18,168 nucleotides of DNA from Caldifarciminota bacterium (lineage in GTDB: Bacteria; Hydrothermota; Hydrothermia; B15-G9; WFZT01), in contig JALSOD010000028.1 in the NCBI GenBank assembly GCA_026986655.1, forward strand, positions 1-18,168, read 5' to 3'. The notes beneath the pieces were generated by a model, which saw only the letters and a program-made list of their open reading frames with translations, did not search any database and had not been told where the DNA came from. How positions within the stretch are numbered: the first letter of the stretch is position 1; each line of letters opens with the position of its first letter. Below are positions 1-7,175 of the stretch, piece by piece. Made by a program: the position numbers and the translations under genes.

Positions 1-631
1 TTACCGTCGTGTCAAGGGTCATCACCGTTGAGGCGTAGAAGGACATACCGTGGACGACGCCGGCTGGACCGTGTGTTATGGGGTCGTTAAGAGCTGAGGA
101 TACGTTATATGTATGGTCCTCATTAATAGAGTTATCCGGATCACCAGTTACGTGAAAATGTATGCCAAAGAATTGTTCAAATTGGTTCCAGATGTGGGGT
201 GAGTCCCAACCGTTATTGTTCCTGTCCGAAGCGTTATGATCGGCGACCATGAAAAGTCCACCGCCGTTACTGACAAAATTCAGAATTGCGTTGATCTCAC
301 TTTGTGTGAAGGGAACCTGGGGTTCGCAAACGACAAAGACATCAAAGTTAGAAAGGTCCAGGTCGTTAGTTGGGTCGTTGTAAGTTATTCTCCCCCAGGG
401 AGGTAGGGTAACAACTTCGTGTCCCATAGAATGGAGGTCAAATCCCCAGTCCGAGATTCCTCCTATCCAGTCATCTCCACTGGTTGGATTGGGAGGTTGA
501 GGGTAGGGATAATCGTTGTCGATCATCCAGTCAGCATTTCCGGCATCCTCAGCCTTTGTTAGATCGAACAGAATGCGGGCTGCGCTCAGATTTGTTACGA
601 TTAGAAATATTAGGAAAAAAATCTTACGCAT
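1..631 (-). CDS. Secreted protein with GATase-like N-terminal domain (3' end outside window)
   Basis: Reading the minus strand from ATG at 631 gives 210 open codons that run off the left edge, so the C-terminus is missing. Residues 1-17 form a signal peptide: MRK, a hydrophobic stretch, then a small-residue cleavage site near LSA-AR. The mature part begins with a beta strand (RILFDL). Around residues 95-135 it has a class I glutamine-amidotransferase-like or DUF4350-like alternation: FDVFVVCEP, then a helix, then NFVSNGGGLFMVADH. That resembles sugar-hydrolase-like or ThuA-like domains of secreted proteins, but I recognise no catalytic triad and assign no function. The gene lies 23 nt downstream of the ferritin-VIT gene on the same strand, so co-transcription is possible. 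The Shine-Dalgarno sequence before the ATG is weak. The reading frame is clear; the product is not. Confidence 0.8.
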   Translation of the reverse strand, partial: MRKIFFLIFLIVTNLSAARILFDLTKAEDAGNADWMIDNDYPYPQPPNPTSGDDWIGGISDWGFDLHSMGHEVVTLPPWGRITYNDPTNDLDLSNFDVFVVCEPQVPFTQSEINAILNFVSNGGGLFMVADHNASDRNNNGWDSPHIWNQFEQFFGIHFHVTGDPDNSINEDHTYNVSSALNDPITHGPAGVVHGMSFYASTVMTLDTTV

Positions 632-654
632 GGTAAAGGCTCAATTTTAAAGGA

Positions 655-1506
655 TTAAATTTCAATGTTCAAAACTGCCCGGGCTATAATTCCAATCAAG
701 AACGAAAAAAGAGCCACTCCGAAGCTTATGAGTATCATTTCTAAAAATAGACTTCGGAAAGATTCCTCTTTCACGACAGATACAAAGAAGGTAAACATGA
801 GAATGATGAGAAAGGCATCAAAAAGTGACAGTGCAAGGGCCCAATAAGGACTGTGAAAGACAAAGAAAGGGAAAATCAGCAGTGCTACAGTAAAAACGTA
901 AGCAACACCGGTGTAAAGAGAAGCTCTTAGCGGATTTTTGCCCGTTTTTTCAGATTTTTGGGATAGATATTCGGATGCGGCCATAGAGAGTGAAGCCGCT
1001 ATACCAGTTATTAGACCGGCAAGACCAACAATTTTTGACACCCTGAGGGCAAAAGTAAGACCGGCAAGAGTTCCTGTTAATTCCACAATGGCATCATTTA
1101 AACCAAGAACCATGGAACCTATGTAATTGATTCTCTCTTCTTCGAGCATGCCAATAAGCCGATCCTCATGAATTTGCTCGTCTTCAAGCATTTTCTTTGC
1201 TTCTGGTATCTCATTCAGAACGGTCTCATAACCGGCCTCAGCCTTCTTTTCGCTAAGTTCCATCATTTTTACAACAAAGGTGTATCCAAGGAGGAATGAT
1301 AGAAGTTTCATAGCAAGTGTGGAGAAAAATGGCGGCTTAACATCTACCCCTGTGTATTTCTTAAGGATTCTGTAATGGTTTAATTCGTCTTGGGCTATCC
1401 TTTCAAGAATTTCAGCATTCCTGTTATCTGCATGACGTGCAAGAAATGAATATAGCTCATACCCCTGGACCTCCGCCTTTTGAAACTTCAAGAGAATGTC
1501 CTTCAT
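655..1506 (-). CDS. Ferritin-like/VIT1 fusion membrane protein (MbfA-type iron exporter)
   Basis: The 283-residue protein has two parts. Residues 1-120 are a rubrerythrin-like four-helix domain with candidate iron ligands E12, E17, E41 and H44 (the D-E-L-N-H motif), E94, E110 and H113 (E-Q-I-H-E). Residues 128-283 are a VIT1/CCC1 domain with about five membrane helices and the family signatures GLNDAIVELTG (135-145) and SMAASEYLSQKS (174-185). This order matches the erythrin-VIT1 family typified by MbfA, an inner-membrane protein that exports iron and protects against peroxide in alpha-proteobacteria. By analogy it would move Fe2+ or Mn2+ across the cytoplasmic membrane. The ATG at 1506 follows an AGGA ribosome site. 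The gene is transcribed away from the RiPP operon, and both share the 1507-1736 control region. The family call is firm; metal and direction are inferred. Confidence 0.88.
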   Translation of the reverse strand: MKDILLKFQKAEVQGYELYSFLARHADNRNAEILERIAQDELNHYRILKKYTGVDVKPPFFSTLAMKLLSFLLGYTFVVKMMELSEKKAEAGYETVLNEIPEAKKMLEDEQIHEDRLIGMLEEERINYIGSMVLGLNDAIVELTGTLAGLTFALRVSKIVGLAGLITGIAASLSMAASEYLSQKSEKTGKNPLRASLYTGVAYVFTVALLIFPFFVFHSPYWALALSLFDAFLIILMFTFFVSVVKEESFRSLFLEMILISFGVALFSFLIGIIARAVLNIEI

Positions 1507-1544
1507 GTCCTAAAAAGTAAATTCTCGAAGAGGGTATATCAATA

Positions 1545-1666
1545 TTTTTGTAAAATCATTTTTTGTAATTATTTCTCCCATAGTGAGATTCAAATAATGT
1601 TAATATTTCAATACACAAAAAATGGGGAATGATTAAATATGTTAAATAATAAACATTTTACAAAAA
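1545..1666. repeat. 12-nt inverted repeat in the divergent control region
   Basis: TTTTTGTAAAAT at 1545-1556 recurs as its exact reverse complement ATTTTACAAAAA at 1655-1666. Each arm is itself nearly palindromic (TTTT-GT-AAAA). The right arm ends one base before the TTGACA box of the RiPP promoter. The left arm lies about 40 bp upstream of the start of the divergent ferritin-VIT gene. Two operator copies serving both promoters is one reading. The region is very AT-rich, so chance similarity cannot be excluded. The remainder of 1507-1736 shows only A/T tracts and no further gene. Confidence 0.35.
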
Positions 1667-1667
1667 G

Positions 1668-1698
1668 TTGACATTTTTTTTTTGAATTAGAATAAAAT
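1668..1698 (+). promoter_or_regulatory. Candidate sigma-70 promoter of the RiPP operon
   Basis: A perfect -35 box TTGACA lies at 1668-1673. TAAAAT at 1693-1698 could serve as the -10 box with a 19-bp spacer; AATAAA at 1691-1696 gives a 17-bp spacer with a poorer hexamer. The spacer contains a run of ten T residues, and the DNA upstream is A/T-rich like an UP element. Initiation would fall about 30 nt before the first precursor gene. The -35 box is convincing; the exact -10 box is uncertain. Confidence 0.5.
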
Positions 1699-1721
1699 TA
1701 CCCAAATGGAGGCTCTTATGC

Positions 1722-1731
1722 AAGGAGGTGA
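1722..1731 (+). promoter_or_regulatory. Very strong ribosome binding site of precursor 1
   Basis: AAGGAGGTGA is a ten-base match to the anti-Shine-Dalgarno sequence, placed 5 nt before the ATG at 1737. A site this complete in front of a 29-codon frame argues that the small ORF is real and highly translated, as expected of a RiPP precursor. Confidence 0.8.
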
Positions 1732-1736
1732 TACAA

Positions 1737-1826
1737 ATGAGATACATAAACAGATCCCAAACAATGTCAGGGGATAAACGGTTAAACTTCCAAATTTGCG
1801 GGTGTTTCCTCACAATATGCGATTAA
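1737..1826 (+). CDS. RiPP precursor peptide 1 (CxCF family)
   Basis: A 29-residue peptide begins MRYINRSQTM and ends ICGCFLTICD. Its Cys residues are C21, C23 and C28, giving C-x-C-F-L-x-x-C with a single residue after the last Cys. The motif is repeated in the ORFs at 1868 and 7017, which is the main evidence that this is a gene; the second is an exceptional ribosome site 5 nt upstream. Residues 1-19 would be the leader and the Cys-rich tail the core modified by the adjacent radical SAM enzyme. The N-terminal I-N-R-[ST] is shared with peptide 3 and may be a recognition element. No double-Gly processing site is present. I know no named RiPP family with this three-Cys pattern. Thioether or other Cys-based crosslinks are inferred, not shown. 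Confidence 0.82.
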   Translation: MRYINRSQTMSGDKRLNFQICGCFLTICD

Positions 1827-1867
1827 AGAACTGCTAAAAAATAAAATATAAAATAAGAAGTATCATC

Positions 1868-1966
1868 ATGAAAATAATTCATATAGGAGAAGAAAAAAGA
1901 AAGATAGGGATCTGTAGATGTTTCATTACAGTATGTCGAAAAGATACAGTTAGTAGTGGTACATAA
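1868..1966 (+). CDS. RiPP precursor peptide 2 (CxCF family)
   Basis: A 32-residue peptide begins MKIIHIGEEKRK, has the core ICRCFITVC at residues 15-23 (C16, C18, C23) and ends with a nine-residue tail, RKDTVSSGT. The core has the same C-x-C-F-[LI]-x-x-C spacing as peptides 1 and 3. At the DNA level, 17 of the 24 bases from first to last Cys codon match precursor 1, so the two cores look like duplicates with diverged leaders. The start at 1868 is the only ATG between an in-frame upstream stop (1835-1837) and the core; AAGAAG ahead of it is only a modest ribosome site. There are 41 nt to precursor 1 and 82 nt to the maturase. The function of the longer tail is unknown; it may be trimmed. Confidence 0.78.
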   Translation: MKIIHIGEEKRKIGICRCFITVCRKDTVSSGT

Positions 1967-2036
1967 AATTCACATTAGTACACAGTAGATACAATTTATA
2001 AAACTTTTGAGCTTCCATGTGGGGATTTATAATATC

Positions 2037-2041
2037 AGGAG
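2037..2041 (+). promoter_or_regulatory. Ribosome binding site fixing the maturase start at 2049
   Basis: AGGAG stands 7 nt before ATG 2049. The open frame extends upstream to a TTG at 2007, but that codon has no ribosome site, so translation most likely begins at 2049. Confidence 0.65.
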
Positions 2042-2048
2042 CAATAAG

Positions 2049-3386
2049 ATGAAAAGTTCAAAACACAAAAATTATCATAAAAATTATTACAATATAGAAA
2101 TACCATACGGAAACGGGATGCTACTTTACAACATACTAAACAAAAATTTTGTTTTCCTAAACTCCAGATACACTTATCTTTATCAGAATATTGAAGAGCT
2201 GAGGAAAAGTGATAACCAAGAAATTCTTAAAGAGTTTCTTGACGCTGAATTTGTATTAGACAATAGTATAGACGAACGGATGGAATATTTACGAAATTTT
2301 CATTTACACAGATGGTTTTCAAAAAAACTTCTTTTTACGATTGTCCCCACGACAGCATGTAATTTTAGATGTCCGTACTGTTTTGAACGAGGCATAAAAT
2401 ACGTATCAATGGATGCATCAATAATTGAAAAATCTACTAAATTCATTGAAGAAAGGATAAAAATTTTTAAGCCAGAAGAAGTCAGTGTCTCTTACTACGG
2501 TGGGGAACCACTCCTGGAGTTAAACAAAATCTTTAAATTTGGTTACTTTTTTAAATCATTGCAAAACAAATATGACTTTAGATTGGGTGCTGATATTGTT
2601 ACAAATGGATATCTACTTTCTATAAACACAGTTTTTGAACTTTACAATAAGGCTAATATTAAAAGTGCTCAAATCACTCTGGATGGACCACCCAGAATCC
2701 ATGATGCTCGTCGATTTCTTCGAGGGAAACGGAAAACATTTGATGCGATTTACAAGAATATAAGTGAAATTCTGGCCTCTGATTTGGATTTCATAATTAG
2801 AATAAGAGTTAATGTGGATAAGACTAATATTTCATATTTAGAGGAACTACTTAAAATCCTCTCCAAACTTCCCAATAGAGAAGAGAAACTTGAAATTTAC
2901 TTTTCACCTGTAACTGGTGAGAGTGACAGATTACATAAAGGGAATAGAGGAATTTTTTATAGTGAGGAAGAATTCGGAAAAGTTTATGTCAATACCATAA
3001 TCCCCTTACTGTTTAAATATAAATTTGATTATGAAAGGTATCCAGACATTTCCTATGTATTCTGTGCGGGTATTACGCCATTCCATTATCTTATTGATAG
3101 TGATGGCAGTATAAAAAAATGTTTTGATCTTGTAGGAAGAGAGAAAGAAAGTGTTGGACATGTAGAAAGTTATAATGACGGTGATAAGAGAGTCTTAAAA
3201 TGGGAACTGTTTGAACCACTCGGCAAGGAATGTCTGGATTGTAAATATCTTCCGATTTGTGGTGGTGGATGCCCATATAAAAAGATGCAAAGAGGTGAAA
3301 ATGTATGTGAACCGTGGCGGTATGTATTAAAAGATCTACTTGTAAAAATTTACGAACTTAAGTCTTCGAAAAAAGTGGGGCAATAA
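2049..3386 (+). CDS. Radical SAM/SPASM peptide maturase
   Basis: The 445-residue enzyme (from ATG 2049) has three parts. Residues 1-90 resemble a PqqD-like RiPP recognition element: beta strands around MLLYNILNKNFVFLN, then helices. The radical SAM core carries the [4Fe-4S]/SAM motif C104-x3-C108-x2-C111 (CNFRCPYC), the GGE SAM-binding motif (151-153) and LDGP (211-214) followed by H218-D-A-R. The SPASM domain is complete: C339, G353-x4-C358, C395-x2-C398-x5-C404-x3-C408, C420, enough for two auxiliary clusters. Enzymes of this build form thioether or C-C crosslinks in sactipeptides, ranthipeptides and SCIFF peptides. The three Cys-rich ORFs beside it are the obvious substrates, modified in the cytoplasm. 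Family assignment is firm; the bond made is unknown. Confidence 0.92.
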   Translation: MKSSKHKNYHKNYYNIEIPYGNGMLLYNILNKNFVFLNSRYTYLYQNIEELRKSDNQEILKEFLDAEFVLDNSIDERMEYLRNFHLHRWFSKKLLFTIVPTTACNFRCPYCFERGIKYVSMDASIIEKSTKFIEERIKIFKPEEVSVSYYGGEPLLELNKIFKFGYFFKSLQNKYDFRLGADIVTNGYLLSINTVFELYNKANIKSAQITLDGPPRIHDARRFLRGKRKTFDAIYKNISEILASDLDFIIRIRVNVDKTNISYLEELLKILSKLPNREEKLEIYFSPVTGESDRLHKGNRGIFYSEEEFGKVYVNTIIPLLFKYKFDYERYPDISYVFCAGITPFHYLIDSDGSIKKCFDLVGREKESVGHVESYNDGDKRVLKWELFEPLGKECLDCKYLPICGGGCPYKKMQRGENVCEPWRYVLKDLLVKIYELKSSKKVGQ

Positions 3387-3388
3387 AT

Positions 3389-5032
3389 GTGAATTATCAC
3401 ACTCCTTACAGATTATATTGGAAATATTTTGTAAAATACTCACTCTCTTCAAAACTCCTCTTCTTCAGTATGCTTTTGTCACTGATTTTAGGTACATTAC
3501 TCCAGATACCTGTGCCACTTTTATTCAAGAAAATTATAGACGATATTTTACCTCAAAGAAATTTCCAACAGCTTTTTAGATATAGTGTACTGGTTATCTT
3601 TATTGTTATTGTTCGTGAGTTTTCCAATTACTTGAGTAGAGTGCTTGCACAGAAGCTTAAAAATACGATGTATTTTAGGATTGTTGATGAACTATTTAAT
3701 GATTTTTTGCAACTACCTTACAGAATTTTTAAAGAACACGGTACTGGATATTTTGCCTCAAGGATTTTTGAAGAACCAAAAAATCTCGAGGATGCTTTGA
3801 CTGAAAGCGTAGTGTTTACCATCAAGTTGGTCTTCATCTTTCTGTTTGGACTTGTTGCCTGTCTCCATATCTCATGGAGATTGACAATTTTAGTATTTTC
3901 ATTTGTCCCCCTGTATTATTTATTGAGCATTTTTGTGGGGACAAAGGTGAGAAAACTGGGGGTTCAATTAGAAGAAATAAAAGCAAGGATGAGGGAATAC
4001 ACCCTTTATATAATTCAGGCCTTCAAGATGGTTTTAACGATAAACGATGCTTTCAGGTATGTAACAGAAATTTCCATTAGAAAGGAGCTTCAAAAATTCT
4101 TAAATAGCCGATTAAAGTACCAATTGGTTTCCTCTATGTTTAGTAGTCTCTACTCTGTTATATCAGATAGTATGCCTTTGTTAATATTCTCTTTCGGAGT
4201 TTATGAGATAATGCATGGTCGGTTAACAATAGGTGGACTCATTGCTTTTATGCAACTAATGGGATATATAAGTATGCCTCTCGAACAATTCTCAGATATT
4301 CTGGTAGAAATAGAGACCACGGTGGGATATATCCAGAGAATTGAAGAACTCAAGAATATGAAAAGAAAAATTCCACGTAGAATGGTAAAAATTAACGAAG
4401 TCAGAAAAATTGAGCTTGAATCCGTAAGTGTGAAGTTTGATGAGGAACCAGTATTTGAAAATTTATCCTTCACATTTAAAAAGGGTAGTGGATATATTAT
4501 TGAAGGAGACAACGGGAGTGGGAAAACTACCCTATTAGATGTACTATCTGGTTTCCTTGAGCCTGATAAGGGAAAGGTGGTTATAAATGGGGAGATTCCG
4601 CTTGAAATTATAGATAAACAGTCTTACAGAGAAAATTTTAGTGTTGCTTTTTTCCCGCCTTTTTTATTACCGTTTATAGATGAAAATTTAAAATTGATAC
4701 AGAGCAAATATTTAAGAGAAATAGCAGAAGATGAGGTTATAAAGGGCAGGAAAAATCTTAAATATCAAGATTTATCAGCTGGAGAAAAACAAAAGCTGAA
4801 TATTCTTATAGCACTTTCAAAATCTGCAAGTTTTTATATGTTCGACGAGCCATTCTCCAATCTCGACAAAAAATCTGTTGAATTTTTTAAAAAACTTATA
4901 TTGCAATCCACAATAGAGAAAGGGAAGGGACTGATTATTGTTTTACATGGGGACTATAATATTGAAGAAAAGTATAAATTTGAAACCTTGATACTTAATA
5001 GTGAGGAGGTAAAAAATGCAAGGTATATTTAA
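3389..5032 (+). CDS. ABC exporter half-transporter, membrane domain fused to ATPase
   Basis: The 547-residue protein has a type I exporter membrane domain at about 1-315 (about six helices) and an ATPase domain at about 338-547. Seen in the latter: Walker A GDNGSGKTT (373-381), signature LSAGEKQ (462-468, a variant of LSGGQ), Walker B FYMFDEP (482-488), D-loop SNLD (490-493) and switch H520. The Q-loop region reads VAFFPPFLLPF (419-429), with Pro where Gln normally sits. There is no C39 peptidase domain, so it cannot itself cut a leader, unlike PCAT bacteriocin exporters. It would act as a homodimer, exporting the modified peptide to the periplasm. Start GTG 3389 lies 2 nt after the maturase stop with a weak GTGGGG site; no better start exists. 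Its last 17 nt overlap the next gene. Confidence 0.9.
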   Translation: MNYHTPYRLYWKYFVKYSLSSKLLFFSMLLSLILGTLLQIPVPLLFKKIIDDILPQRNFQQLFRYSVLVIFIVIVREFSNYLSRVLAQKLKNTMYFRIVDELFNDFLQLPYRIFKEHGTGYFASRIFEEPKNLEDALTESVVFTIKLVFIFLFGLVACLHISWRLTILVFSFVPLYYLLSIFVGTKVRKLGVQLEEIKARMREYTLYIIQAFKMVLTINDAFRYVTEISIRKELQKFLNSRLKYQLVSSMFSSLYSVISDSMPLLIFSFGVYEIMHGRLTIGGLIAFMQLMGYISMPLEQFSDILVEIETTVGYIQRIEELKNMKRKIPRRMVKINEVRKIELESVSVKFDEEPVFENLSFTFKKGSGYIIEGDNGSGKTTLLDVLSGFLEPDKGKVVINGEIPLEIIDKQSYRENFSVAFFPPFLLPFIDENLKLIQSKYLREIAEDEVIKGRKNLKYQDLSAGEKQKLNILIALSKSASFYMFDEPFSNLDKKSVEFFKKLILQSTIEKGKGLIIVLHGDYNIEEKYKFETLILNSEEVKNARYI

Positions 5033-7001
5033 CCTGGTACTCTTAAGTTGTATCGTTATTAAACCTGTTTATAGACAGACGCTAAAGGAGGTTATCAGTT
5101 CTCCACCGGAGAAATGGTATCATACTATTACGGTCTATCCAAAAGAGGATGTTCACCCGGTTGACTCCACATTATTTTATACTGGATTTGCAGGAGGAGA
5201 TACATTTTTTGTCTTTATTAGGGCATATCAAAGGGTTAAGATCGCTGCAAGTATTTTAAAGGACGATCAAGAAGATATTTTAAATGACGACTGGGTCTTA
5301 ATAGTTCTGGATACACAGGGGAAAGGTAATACAGGGTATGCATTTCAGGCAAATCCTATAGGTACAAAAAGAGATTTTATACTTTCGGAAGGTGGAGATA
5401 AATTTGTAGAATGGGACGGAAACTGGGATGTGAAAGTAATGAGGACCAGATACGGGTATAATATGATGTTTATAATACCATTGAGTTCTATGACTTATGT
5501 GAAACATGCTTGGGGATTAAGAATCGAAAGATTTATTGCAAATAGAGGTGAACTTCAGGCAATATGTAATACCGGGTCCTTCCAATCATTGAGCGGTATA
5601 GCCCAAATAGATGTTGATTTTAACAAGATTTCAAAAGAGAAACGAACTTTGTATGGATATATTGCAAAATTTCAAACTCTACCTTCTTTCTACATAAGAG
5701 CTTATAAAAATTGGGAATCGGGAAAACCTTCCTTCTATTCTCTTATGTATGGAGGCAATATTAGACTTAAAAAGGGAAACTCAACACTACTGGACCTTAC
5801 CTTATATCCCGATTTCTCTGATATAGAAGCTGATATTATGGAAATTCCTTTAAATAGAAAACCAATTTACTATCCGGAAAAGAGGCCATTTTTTATGGAA
5901 GGTAGGGATCTTCTGTTAACACCCGTAAATCTTATAAGAACGAGGAATTTTAATGATTTGAAAGGTGGAATAAAGTTCTATACGAAGACCCCGAGCATGT
6001 CCACAATTTTATTTATTGTTCAGGATGCTTTCTTTGATACTATATCTTTTGGTAAAGTTACCCTGACGCCGATAAGGAATTACTCTGTAGGTTTCCAGTA
6101 TATATTTTCTCCATCTTCTTATAAATTTCTAACTTCAGATGCCTCCTTTCCCATTTCTAAAAAACATAATGTTGGTGTTAAACTGCAGGCGACTCATAGA
6201 GAGGATACTGTATCAACTTTGCTGTTTGGAGAAATTTATAAGCGGTCTGAATTCCAGGGACTTGACATGAGTCTTCAGTTTATGCACCTGGATAAAAATT
6301 TCCTGACCCCTTTAAGTAACCTTTACTTTGATGACATAAATGAAGCTTTTATTAAAATAGCTTACGGGAAACCCATTGGCAAAGAAGCATCAGTTAAACC
6401 TGAGATTAACTATTTCGTAGATAAGTCTGCAAGTGGTGACACGCTTGTTGATAAATATATAAGCGCCACATTTACGATTTCAAGAAATGAAATTGGCCTG
6501 TCCTTTATTTTCCAGAAAGAAAGTATGCCATATTTGAACGTGGATTTGGAAGACAAAACGTATACCTACTTAGGGGGTTATTTAGAATATACTATTTCAA
6601 GTTATCAAAGTGTCTCGCTCACAGTCCTGAAAGGGAGAAATCTTGGCTTCGAATCTTATTCGATTTCAGCGAAGGTTAAAACAACTCCATTCCATATATT
6701 CAATCTTGGCTTCAAGTTTGACAGAATTAGCTATGAATCTGCAAGCGGAATACCATCTGAAGCCCTTTACCAGTTATTTGGAATTATATCTATCCATAGA
6801 TTTAACTTTATATTGAAACCTTATATAGGAATTCACGAAGTAGGAGAGCAGAATTTATTATTTACAAAACAAATTGCATACGTTAATCTCTCAGAATCTT
6901 TGAAGCTATTTGGAGTTTACATGTACAATATAAGAAAATTGAACGGAAATCTTCTTTCAAAAAGTGCAGATTATACCATCAAAGTCGTATATAATTTTTA
7001 A
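5016..7001 (+). CDS. DUF5916 family outer-membrane protein (DOMON/CBM9-like domain plus beta-barrel)
   Basis: The 661-residue protein starts with a short hydrophobic export signal (about 4-15). Residues 30-190 form a CBM9/DOMON-like sandwich with the family stretch DDWVLIVLDT (91-100) and NPIGTKRDF (113-121). The diagnostic DUF5916 signature follows: LYPDFSDIEAD (263-273) and YPEKRPFFMEG (286-296), matching the usual NPDFxxVEAD and FPEKRPFFLEG. The rest is amphipathic strands of a beta-barrel, ending in a terminal Phe (VVYNF), as typical of BAM-assembled outer-membrane proteins. A GGAGGT site precedes ATG 5016, inside the end of the ABC gene, so translation is coupled. DUF5916 function is unknown. 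In this operon it may carry the modified peptide across the outer membrane or act as a receptor; both are inference. Confidence 0.87.
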   Translation: MQGIFNLVLLSCIVIKPVYRQTLKEVISSPPEKWYHTITVYPKEDVHPVDSTLFYTGFAGGDTFFVFIRAYQRVKIAASILKDDQEDILNDDWVLIVLDTQGKGNTGYAFQANPIGTKRDFILSEGGDKFVEWDGNWDVKVMRTRYGYNMMFIIPLSSMTYVKHAWGLRIERFIANRGELQAICNTGSFQSLSGIAQIDVDFNKISKEKRTLYGYIAKFQTLPSFYIRAYKNWESGKPSFYSLMYGGNIRLKKGNSTLLDLTLYPDFSDIEADIMEIPLNRKPIYYPEKRPFFMEGRDLLLTPVNLIRTRNFNDLKGGIKFYTKTPSMSTILFIVQDAFFDTISFGKVTLTPIRNYSVGFQYIFSPSSYKFLTSDASFPISKKHNVGVKLQATHREDTVSTLLFGEIYKRSEFQGLDMSLQFMHLDKNFLTPLSNLYFDDINEAFIKIAYGKPIGKEASVKPEINYFVDKSASGDTLVDKYISATFTISRNEIGLSFIFQKESMPYLNVDLEDKTYTYLGGYLEYTISSYQSVSLTVLKGRNLGFESYSISAKVKTTPFHIFNLGFKFDRISYESASGIPSEALYQLFGIISIHRFNFILKPYIGIHEVGEQNLLFTKQIAYVNLSESLKLFGVYMYNIRKLNGNLLSKSADYTIKVVYNF

Positions 7002-7016
7002 AGAGGAGGGATTGAA

Positions 7017-7139
7017 ATGGAATGGATAAACAGAACTGTAAAAACAGCATTCTCAAAACTAAGGTCTATGGTGTGTTCATGTTTTCTTGTAAAATGCCGG
7101 AAAGAATTTGGTAAGAAAGTTAAGAAATCTAAAAATTGA
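7017..7139 (+). CDS. RiPP precursor peptide 3 (CxCF family)
   Basis: A 40-residue basic peptide begins MEWINRTVKTAFSK, has the core VCSCFLVKC at 19-27 (C20, C22, C27) and ends in a Lys-rich tail of 13 residues. It keeps the exact C-x-C-F-[LI]-x-x-C motif of peptides 1 and 2. It shares the leader start M-x-[WY]-I-N-R-[ST] with peptide 1 and C-R-K after the last Cys with peptide 2. A GGAGGG site lies 7 nt before the ATG, and the gene starts 15 nt after the DUF5916 stop, so it is the last member of the operon. The predicted terminator follows within 40 nt. The recurrence of the motif at the far end of the operon, 5 kb from its relatives, is strong support that all three are genuine substrates of the maturase. 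Confidence 0.82.
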   Translation: MEWINRTVKTAFSKLRSMVCSCFLVKCRKEFGKKVKKSKN

Positions 7140-7175
7140 GAAAACCGCGGATTGTATAGGCTTTAATTGTTAGTC

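Noticed and set aside
1706..1777. Small ORF from ATG 1706 in another frame over precursor 1
   Set aside because: It reads through the strong ribosome site of precursor 1 and has no Cys or family pattern.
2007..2048. Longer radical SAM protein starting at TTG 2007
   Set aside because: No ribosome site precedes it, while ATG 2049 has AGGAG at 7 nt; the extra 14 residues match nothing in the family.
2017..2052. 11-codon ORF from ATG 2017 overlapping the maturase start
   Set aside because: No Cys, no ribosome site and no resemblance to the other precursors; it is probably chance.
3389..5032. Peptidase-containing (PCAT) bacteriocin exporter
   Set aside because: The protein starts directly with membrane helices; no C39 Cys-His domain is present and the peptides have no double-Gly site.
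1737..7139. Assignment of the peptides to the SCIFF or subtilosin-type sactipeptide families
   Set aside because: SCIFF has six Cys in about 45 residues and subtilosin-type peptides have a different Cys spacing; neither fits three Cys as CxCx4C.
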